From Spirogloea muscicola (Eukaryota > Streptophyta > Zygnematophyceae > Spirogloeales > Spirogloeaceae), in assembly GCA_009602725.1 (NCBI GenBank), contig WELB01000362.1, positions 1-11,601 of the forward strand: a DNA stretch of 11,601 nt. Direction: 5' to 3'. The translations under genes were made by a program, and so were the position numbers. Of this stretch, positions 1 to 8,222 are shown piece after piece. The stretch's first letter is position 1, and the number at the start of each line of letters is the position of its first letter. The notes beneath the pieces were generated by a model. That model had not been told where the DNA came from and did no database searches. It was given only the letters and a program-made list of their open reading frames with translations.

Positions 1-3000
1 ACGCTGCACCACGTCGCCCGCCAGGTCGCCCCCAGCCCCTCCCCGGCCGTCCCCAGCCTGCCAGCGCATCCCTGCCTCGGAGGACCTGTTCTCACGCACT
101 TGTCAACCCCTGTCGCGGCTGCTCGCCGGGCAGGGCTGCGAGCTGCGCGCCGTGGCGCCCGAGCTGGCCGCGGCCTGGTCAGCAGTTCTGCGGCTGAAGG
201 AAGCCATCCTCCAGTCTGGCCTGCAGGTCCGCAGTCCCACCTTCTGACTCCCTTCTCATTCTGTTACAACGCTGCGCTCTGCAATCGTTACCAGCTGTCA
301 AGTCCCTTGGCTCATTGACTGTGCTGTGTGTTGTTGTACAGCACGAGTATGACGGTGTGCGATTGCATGCTGTCAAGTTTGTGGAGATGGTCATTCTTCT
401 GTACACACAGGGTCCAGCATCACCCTCTGGCGGCAAGGCTTCTCCGAGAAGCGGTGACCACACTCGCTCTTGCAGCAATTTGCTCAGTCTAGCGGAGCCG
501 CTAGGATTGCTGCTTGTTCCTGGCTCCGGCCTGTTTGATGCTGAGCTAGCTTGCAGAGGGAACAGATCAGCCTCAGAAAGCTGGTCACCAGGTTCGATGG
601 TTCTGCTGTCAGGGTTGCTTCAAAGACCTCACCGGTGTGGTTTCTCCCTGACACCAACCTATTTTGCATCCTCAAGAGCAGAGTCGTCAGGCCAGAAGGG
701 CTTCAGCATGGAGGCAATTGCTGGGGGGTATCCAATGCTGGATGCTGCGCAGCTAAGCCAGGAGGCTAGTCGCCTGCTGGCCAGCCTCACGAGCCTCTTG
801 CGTGAACCAAGCGTGGTCTCTCTACCTGGGCCGGTGGCCATCGTGGTCATTCAGAGGTGAGAGCATATTCCTCCATGTACAAATTTGAGCATGATGCCTA
901 TGCTGAAGTCAGCAGATGCCTCCTTTCTTCGGCAGAAGAGCAGGCAAAACCCATGGCAGGGTTGGGGCTTGGCCCCTAAGCTGTGTACTTGCGGGGTCTG
1001 GAGAAGTAGCTTTTTAGGAGTATCTGATTGTGCATGTCAATCCGTCTCGCTGGCAGTTTGAGCAGCATCGCAAGGCAGCGGGTTGCCTTCTTCGGCAGAG
1101 TGGCGCCTGTGCTACTTGCCCTGGCCCCTGGCTGCGAGGTTATGCGTGGGGGTGCTCAGGTCGCCAGCGTCGTGCATGCTCTCAAAGCTTCCCTGGTGGC
1201 TCTTCTCAAGTGCACAAACGCCGGAGCTATGCCGGTGAGCAGCATTGACACACCAGGCCCAAAGCGTACCTTCCCTTTTGCGTGTCCTATATCTAGGCGC
1301 TACCATCGATGGAGAGGCTGATGTCTCATGCTTGACCTCCACATAGTTGCACTTCTGCGCATGTATTTGTGATGCTTTTGGTCAAATGTTAGTGTGTTCC
1401 TATCTGTGCTTCGTTGTGACTAGTCATTCTTGAGGCCAGAGGTTGACAGCAAGTGCCGGAGCGAATGTAAGGGTTTACCAAGGACTTGCCTGTGATGTGC
1501 AGTGGCGCGACCGCATTGCTGATGCTTTGCGGCGCATGAACGGGGGCGAGTCTGTGGATGCGGCACTTCGTTACTTGGACCGGGCTCAGCAGCAGGCGAA
1601 CAAAGACTGCAACCTTGACTCCATCACACCATCTGTGAAGGTGAAGGTGTGGGGATGTAGATGCTTGCTGTGCAGTGAACTGCCCTGAACAAGGTCCAAA
1701 GGGTCTTGGCACGAGAGTGTTCCTTGAGGGCCTGAAATGACCGAACCTTGATGTGCTTGCAGGTGGAGGGTCAGCATGGGGCAGGGGGCCTGGCGGAGAG
1801 CCTGAAGCGCATGCATGAGAATGGCAGCCTTGAGAAAGCTCATGAGAATGGTGGTCCAGGGGAAGTGCCACTCATTGAGCGGGACGGCAGTGGCGGCGCA
1901 GCAGTGGCCAAGCGGGTCAAGGTGGAGCCGAAGCAGAGCGATACTCCAGCACAGCTAGCTTTCCCACCCCTGGCCCCGGGCTTGCAGCAGATGGTGAACG
2001 CGCTGAGCGAGCTTGCGGCACAGGGCGAGCAGGGTGCAGCATCTGCTCAGCTGCTCGTGGGCAGCTTACCTGCAGACATGCTGGCCGACATTGTCATCTT
2101 CAACATGCAGCACCTGGGGCCACCTCCCTCTGAAGCAGCCCCTGCCGTGCCGCCGGGATCAGATACTGCCAATGGCGCTGCAGCGAGTGCCAAAGATACA
2201 CGAAGGGTGCGTGCTCTTTTGGTATATCTGCTGAGACCAGGATCTGGCACTTGCCAGGTAGTGAGCTTCTGATTGACCTGTTCAAGCTTGGCCCCCTTTC
2301 GGGTACTATTCCCTATGTTGTGTGTCTGGCCTTCTCACTCAGTCAATTCAGTCCTCCAGATCGCAGGCAGTTATCCACTGCCAGAAAGTGATATGTGACC
2401 ACAACGGCAATGACATGCAGGATCCCCGGCGCCTCGATCCGCGACGCACCCCTGCAAAGAGCGAGGATGCAGTTGGGATGTTGTCCCCAAGTCAGATAAC
2501 ACCACAGTCAGTCTCAGCCACCCATGATCTGCAGAGTGCACATTCACCTGCACCCACAGCTTCAACAGATGTGAAAGTTGAACGGAGTGTCATGGAGGTT
2601 GATCAGATGAATGAGCTAGACAAGGAGCCCCAGAGAGCGCGGGAAGTCGAAGGGGCCATGACAGTTACTGTGGCAAGGAGACTGCCAGTGGTCATCCTCG
2701 TGCCACAGCAGCAGCAGGCCATGCACAGTGCAGCTCTGCGCCGGATTGTCGATGCACATGGGGCAGCTGTTTTGGCCGGTACTTTGGACCTGCGGAGTGC
2801 TCTAATAGCACGCCTGCTGGGGCAGGTGAGTAGGCATGCACCTCCACGGCTTGTCCCACTCACCAGTAGCTCGAGCACTCTATGCCTTCATCCAAGGCAG
2901 CAGCTGACGGATGGGTTGTTGATGGCTGCTTGCAGGACTGCCGAGCAGACGGCGCTTACAAGATGCTGCAAGAATACTTGCTGGAAGACTACAGCAATCG

Positions 3001-6000
3001 GAAGGTAAAGCTGCAGGCGGCAGAGTCATAGTTCAAGCTTTGCCAGTCTTGCCGCGCAACTGATAAGGAACTCCTTGTGCATTAAGCAGGGCCACGAGGT
3101 CGCGCAAGCGGTCCTCTTTCACCTGTACGCAGTGGAGCCCCCACTTGCAGTGCCTGAGGATGCTCTGGCCCCAGTGCCAACTGATGCACAGAGTTCACAA
3201 AGCTCACCTCAAGCTCAGTATGACCGCTTCTTCCTGGCAATGGTGAGCGATGGTCGAGCTTCCTCTCTTGCTGCTGGCCCATGTCAAGGTTGCTGCTTAC
3301 TCTTGTGGAAAGGAAATGCTGTCTGCAGTTAGCAGTCTGGATTGACGCCCCAAGTGGCTTCTGTTCTGCTTTGTGCACAGGCGGGGGGAGTGATCAACAA
3401 GCTGCCTGCAACCGACAAGTCTCTGCAGCGGCTGCTGTGTGAGGCACCAGTAGTGCCACAGGCGGTGCTGGATGTTGTTGGGCGCCTCTGCCAGGGTCAG
3501 ATTGAGAAGACACTTACTGAGGACGACGAGGACGATGAGGAGGGAGGCCGAGGAGCTCCTGTTGGGGGAGGAGAGCGGACGATGCAGGGCCTGAGCACAC
3601 TCTGGGCTCTCCTGCTACACCGCCCTTCCTTGCGCAAGAGCTGTCTGGCACTCGCCCTGCAGGTAAGGTTGCCTTCATGCAGGCAAGAGGCTTCACTGGA
3701 GCACACAGCCCCAGTGACAGACTTCCTCAATACCTGATGGCTCCTGGTTTCGGGGCTTGCGCCGCAATTGCAGTGCACCAACCACGAGCAGGAGGAGGTC
3801 CGCACCGTGGCCATCCGTCTGGTAAGGAAACCTCTGGCAAGAGCTAGACACCTCGCTCCATCCTGTGCTAACTGTGGGTTGCAGTGGAAGAGGTGGTGCA
3901 GCATGATTTCTCCAACATGACTTTGTGTCCAACCTGGGCTGACAATTCCAAAATGAGTGTTTACTACATGAATGCGCTTATCATGCAAATAACCTCGAGC
4001 AGTAAACGAATGCAACTGCAGTTTGCCTTGGGGTGAGTTGCTTACCGGCAAGCCTCTTGCAGGTTGCTAACAGGCTCCATCCTTTGAGCTACCTCACTGA
4101 GGACATTGAGGAGTTTGCAACCAAGGGGCTGCTGCTTGCTGCACATCCTCCAGCAGAAATTGGAGATGGGGCGGAGGCCATGCAAGCGGAAGAGGACGTC
4201 AATGGCACTGCGGAGGAGCGCAGGCGGCGCAGCGCCGAACCAGCTGGCACTTCCTCCGCTGCAGCAGAGGCCCTTCGGCACATGTCGCTCTTCCTGGCCC
4301 TCTGCTCGCGTGTAAGACCCGTGGACCTGCAAGTGATCATCTGCCTCCTGTCTAGGGCGCCGTTTGCTGATTGCTGTCCTGTTTAAATGTGAGCAGAAGC
4401 ATTCGCTCCTTGGGAATCTCTTCCAAGCATATGCTGTGGCTGACAAGCCCGCGAGAGTGGTGAGTACCGCTTTTCTTACTGGGTCTGATGAGACTGCAAG
4501 CTTGTTCACATGCCTTGAAAGAGGGCCGGGATCTGTTGGCTGATGCAGTTCTCATGGGCATTCAGGTAGTGAACCGCCAGGTGCCGCAGTTGATGCGCTC
4601 TATTGGACCTCAGTCGCCAGATTTACTGGAACACATATCTAGCACTCCTCCAGAGTGCAAGCTTTTGCTGCTGAAGGTCAGCCTTGTCATCGCTTCTCTG
4701 CGCCTGGGCAAATGCAGTCCGGTGTGTCTGTGGTGGTCGATAAGTACTGAGTGACACCATCATTGGTGTCACTTGGCAGATCTTGCACAGCTTGAGTGAG
4801 GCTGCACCCTTGTCTCCAGACATAATCGCGCGGATACTGGAGCTCTACAGAAACAAGCTCAAGGTTGGAGGATACTGCGGTATCATCTATCACGTGCCTG
4901 GTGTCTTAGTATCTGATTGTCGAATTGCCGGCATAGCTGATCGCTTTTCCCAATTTATCGTGTATATTTGATCCTGTCTTGGCACGCTATGCAGGATACG
5001 GAGATCCTCATTCCAATCTTGCCTTCTCTCTTGCGAGATCAGGTATGGTTATATCATGGCTGTATCAGCTTGGACGAATGCCGTGATCTTGTAGGCTTAT
5101 CTTTCTGACAGCAGCTCACACTGGAGCTCACCTTGATCACTAGGTGATGCCCATCTTCCCCCGGCTGTTGGACCTCCCGCTGGAGAAATTCCAGATAGCT
5201 CTTGCGCGCATCCTACAGGTCGTCACCACCTGCTTTTCATCTGTATTGTGGATTTTGACAAGATCTATGCAGATTGGTGACTACTGTATTCATGGAGACT
5301 GCTGACTGAGCTGTGTCCACTGCTGCAGGGGTCTCCTCACAGCGGGCCTGCTCTGACTCCCACAGACGCACTGATTGCGCTGCACACTATAGATTCTCAG
5401 CGGGACAAAGTGCCACTGAAGAAGGCAAGCAAAGCGGAGTCCTACGTATGCGTTGGTGTTAGCCAGCAGTTTGTCAATATCGTATATCGCCTGTGCGAGG
5501 AAGTCAATGTGATGTCACTTACGCTTCTGTGCTACATATAATGGCAGGTGGTAGATGCCATCACAGCATGCCTGCAGCAGCGGTCTATCTTCACTCAGCC
5601 AGTGCTTGCAAAGGCACTTAATCAGCTCGTAAGACTTCTCAGCCATGTGCCTATGCTTTGTTGCGCTGAATGCACTGGACATCTCCCAGAAAATAACCTG
5701 TGCGTTCTCATCCACAGGTTGAAAACACGCCACTGCCAGTACTGCTCCTTCGGACTATTATACAGGCACTTGCTGCTCATCCACCATTGGTATGAGCATA
5801 TCAGCCCCACATTTTGTTTGGGTTTTCAGCAATTTTGTTTTGGCGATGAGCGAGCTTCTACTTTTGCACTTGGTCTTTCCGTGAAGCCCTGCAGCCTCCA
5901 AGCACCCTGCTGTCGTCGTCCAATTGCATGCAAAATATGTATCTCACAGAAATACAGGTCTCATTTGTAGCTGAATACCTTCAATAACTTGCAGATGAGA

Positions 6001-6920
6001 TTCGTGATGGAGCTTTTGTCTAAGTTAGTCAACCGACAGGTAGGTTGCGCAACTCTTGTGGGGACTGCATCGAAGCCTGCTTTGCAATTTGCCTGAAGAA
6101 TGCATTGGGCAGGCTTACAAGTGGCTTCAAGTCACATATGATGACATTAGGAACCTCTTTGTCTGCAGATATGGAAGATGGCAAAGCAGCTATGGGTAGG
6201 CTTCTTAAAATGTGCCGAGCAAAGTCAGCCCCACTCCTTCACTGTCCTCCTGCAGGTGACTTGGTCTCCTGCGGTTCATAGCTTTCGAATTTGTCCATTA
6301 CAAGGGATGATGTGATCGTGCAGGTCAATTTGCCACGTGTGCTTTGTGATGCTTCACACCCACGAAGTATGGGCTCCTGACAGATACCCAGACTGGTTGG
6401 TTGCAGCTTCCCAGTGCGCAGCTTGAAGAGGCGCTGAAAACCTACCCAGACCTGCGCGCTCCTCTTGCAGCTCATGCAGCTCAACCATCCATTTTCAACT
6501 CAATCCCTAGGTTTGCCTTTTGCTTCATGAGCTTCAGCCAAGAGCTTTGCTAATAGAATCAGCAGTTGTTGCTGTTCACCAGAAACAAGTATACCACCTC
6601 AGTTCGCTACAGTTGCCAATGGAGAATGCACAGTGTGCTCCTTGCACTTCTCTTCTGATATTTGGCGGCATAGACAACTCCCTGCACTTAGTTGTATTGC
6701 TGCTTGCGCGTCCCTGCCCAGAGGGTATCATTCAACTCTATTCCCTCAAGTACCTCTGCGATCACGGCCAGAACTGTATTCAAAGAGCACATTGGGTGCT
6801 GAGGAACAAGGGGGGAGACAAGTGAAGACGTCATCATCGTGGTTGCTGACATTTGTCAAGGCATGTGGTCTGCACATTTGCAGGTCTCTGCAGGCAGTAT
6901 TGGGGAATGCTGCTGAGTAA
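1..6920 (+). CDS. SYMPK: Symplekin (mRNA 3'-end processing scaffold), 24 exons, 5' end missing
   Basis: Symplekin/Pta1 is the nuclear HEAT-repeat scaffold that holds CPSF and CstF components together during pre-mRNA cleavage and polyadenylation. Exons read by eye: <2-226, 342-453, 682-856, 1057-1234, 1503-1640, 1763-2206, 2421-2825, 2936-3004, 3090-3242, 3381-3662, 3774-3821, 4063-4311, 4397-4459, 4566-4676, 4780-4863, 4995-5042, 5144-5218, 5329-5424, 5548-5628, 5718-5789, 5995-6039, 6169-6255, 6407-6510, 6884-6920. They join in one frame into about 1126 residues. The N-terminal Pta1/symplekin HEAT domain (PF11935 type) covers about residues 20-270, with the family core HEYDGVRLHAVKFVEMVI and SLPGPVAIVVI. 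A charged, low-complexity linker follows (residues about 277-560), including DPRRLDPRR as in plant symplekins. An acidic run EDDEDDEE lies in exon 10. The C-terminal Symplekin_C domain (PF12295 type) fills exons 15-23, with LKKVVDAI, PVLLLRTIIQALAAHPPL, LSKLVNRQIWKM, LWVGFLKCAEQSQPHSF and LAAHAAQPSI. The protein ends in RSLQAVLGNAAE, like plant symplekin ends (RSVLTVLG). Least certain are the first bases of exon 1 and the exon 2-3 junction. The start codon lies left of the window; roughly 100 residues are probably missing. Confidence -1.
454..681 (+). other. Symplekin intron 2, boundaries tentative
   Basis: The reading frame stays open through most of this stretch, but its translation (serine- and leucine-rich, with no family match) interrupts the symplekin alignment between LLYTQ and GFSMEAIAGGYPMLD. 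The donor GTGACC at 454 and the acceptor GCAG ending at 681 are both phase 1 and restore the family sequence. Another donor close to 412 is possible, so the residues between LLYTQ and the next conserved block are uncertain. Confidence -1.
4677..4779 (+). other. Symplekin intron 14 with a hairpin against the 3' splice site
   Basis: The intron runs from GTCAGC at 4677 to the AG at 4778-4779. A perfect 10-bp inverted repeat (4750-4759 and 4764-4773, loop TCAT) ends 6 bases before exon 15. Two G-U wobbles and a C-G pair can extend the stem at its base (to 4747/4776). A branch-site-like TACTGAG overlaps the base of the stem. Folding would place the branch region and the AG side by side. The pairing is seen directly; a role in splicing is inferred. 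Confidence -1.
5425..5547 (+). other. Symplekin intron 18, probable GC-AG intron
   Basis: Family alignment needs exon 18 to end ...PLKK and exon 19 to begin VVDAITACLQQR, as in plant symplekins (LKKV.DA). The sequence at that junction is AAG|GCAAGC, which fits the strong consensus of GC-type donors. The acceptor is GGCAG at 5543-5547. A GT donor lies 21 bases downstream at 5446 (TAC|GTATGC); it is also in frame and would add the seven residues ASKAESY. Confidence -1.
6511..6883 (+). other. Symplekin intron 23, longest of the gene
   Basis: The donor is AG|GTTTGC after the codons for SIPR and the acceptor is TTTGCAG at 6877-6883, phase 2. Splicing gives the C-terminus SIPRSLQAVLGNAAE, which matches the family ending. 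Reading through the donor instead gives a short tail ending at a TAA at 6551-6553, so intron retention would still make a nearly complete protein. Open frames inside this intron, up to about 100 codons, have no recognisable content. Confidence -1.
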
Positions 6921-7017
6921 GCTCCAAGCACTTTGAAGTCCTGATTGGAGGTCCCCAGCAGTGATAGCAAGACTACCTTCCACTTAGCGGAGGATGACAA
7001 GATGGAAGGCTGCACAG

Positions 7018-7022
7018 TGTAA
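7018..7022 (+). terminator. TGTAA polyadenylation signal of symplekin
   Basis: TGTAA is the characteristic poly(A) signal of green algae. This copy lies 98 bases after the symplekin stop codon on the coding strand, a typical distance. Other TGTAA copies occur on the + strand further on (near 7429, 7758 and 8152), so the true cleavage site is not fixed by sequence alone. Confidence -1.
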
Positions 7023-8222
7023 ACAGCTCCCCATGGTATAAGCATCTCCAAAGTGTCTTGCTATCTGCTATACTACCTTCAGCAAATAGCCGCCAGGCAG
7101 ATGCTTATAGACGAGCCTTTACTGCCCACTTGAAGATGCATGTGATATACAGTTGCCTGGTCTCTGTGTCCTGGAGGAGATTGCAGGCTACTGCCTCAAT
7201 GTATCTGCTGGGCGCACCTTCCCGATGCTGTGGCAGGCTTTCCCCGGGGATATATCCCTAGTCCCCTACAAGTCTATGCTTGACCTCAACACCTGACATA
7301 TGGGCTATCACGCCTGCATGTGCATGTGCATGTGCAGGATATGAAGCAAAGTGCACTGCTTAAGCAGCCTGATCAGCAGACTCAGAAGCCTCCACTCCTA
7401 GTCCGGCACCTTCTCAATCCAACAACTGTGTAACTTTGAGGCTAGCCTATTGCAGCTACTGGAAGGGCGAACGATTGCACCTGCCTTGACCAGATATTGA
7501 GACATCTAGGTTTTGTTCTTGTCCGATGCTACGCCCTATCTGACAAATTCACAGTGATCATAATAGCGGCGAGATACTGATCATACTATTGTGTCTATAC
7601 ACACACGGTGGACACTCAATTTAGTGGCGATGGTCTCTTGGTGGCAATCTGCCAGCACTGTGCAGCAGTTAGCATGGTCAATCGAAGCTCAACTTAAGCC
7701 ATGCTCTTGATCTGAACAATCATGTCTCTCACAAGACCGTGGACGCCCTCCCTCCCTTGTAACTCCAACTCCAATGTAATGATAGGCCTTAGTGAGACAT
7801 GGTACTCTTATCTCCTCAAAGTGGTTGTCGTGTCAATGGAAACTTAAGAGTCTGTGACTGACTTATGCTCAGAACTTGTTTGCTGGTGACTACCTGATGT
7901 CCTGCACGGTACCAGCCCTGCAGACTGGACAACCTGTAGCCGGAGGGGCTATCCACTCTCAAATTTGCCTCTGTATGCATGCTATAGAAAGTTGCATGCA
8001 GCAGTCGGTGCACAGTATATGACTGAGGTGACCAACAGCTATCAATAATGTCTCTATAATGAAATCATAGTCTCTAGTGCAAGTTTATGAATTAAGCAGC
8101 TCAATCAGTAAGCAAGCGCAGCTTTACCGATAAGCAAGTATAGTGATTAAGCTGTAATTAACATCACTAATAACAAAAGAAAGAAGAGCAACCTGCTTGC
8201 GAGCTTCCAGTGCTCCTCTTCA
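7023..8222. other. Stretch between convergent genes, no gene recognised
   Basis: This is the space between the symplekin 3' end and the peroxidase stop codon. It is visibly more AT-rich than its surroundings from about 7280 on. No open frame of convincing length or family content was found on either strand; the longest (about 65 residues each, near 7058-7261 on + and 7816-8013 on -) resemble nothing I know. No tRNA cloverleaf was recognised. It probably holds the peroxidase 3' UTR on the - strand, but I find no TGTAA in that orientation in the several hundred bases past its stop. It contains one short microsatellite at 7315-7337. Confidence -1.
7315..7337. repeat. (TGCATG)n microsatellite
   Basis: Three full TGCATG units followed by TGCAG. 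The unit is nearly self-complementary (it contains TGCA), so the tract reads almost the same on both strands. It lies between genes and has no evident role. Confidence -1.

Noticed and set aside
6520-6920. Open frames of about 95-101 codons after the last conserved symplekin block
   Set aside because: They lie in intron 23. The last few codons of one of them coincide with the true terminal exon (RSLQAVLGNAAE), which is why it looked promising; the rest resembles nothing.
7058-7261. Possible small gene after symplekin
   Set aside because: A 67-codon frame with no recognisable content. Another frame gives a short plausible-looking stretch (LEEIAGYCLNVSAGRTFPML), but it stops soon and has no supporting splice pattern I could confirm.
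7553-7590. Short direct repeat TGATCATA.TA
   Set aside because: Two near copies of about 12 bases in an AT-rich stretch; too short and isolated to separate from chance.
8080-8160. Repeated TAAGCAAG units downstream of the peroxidase stop
   Set aside because: Two short imperfect units in AT-rich sequence; not convincing as a functional array or origin.
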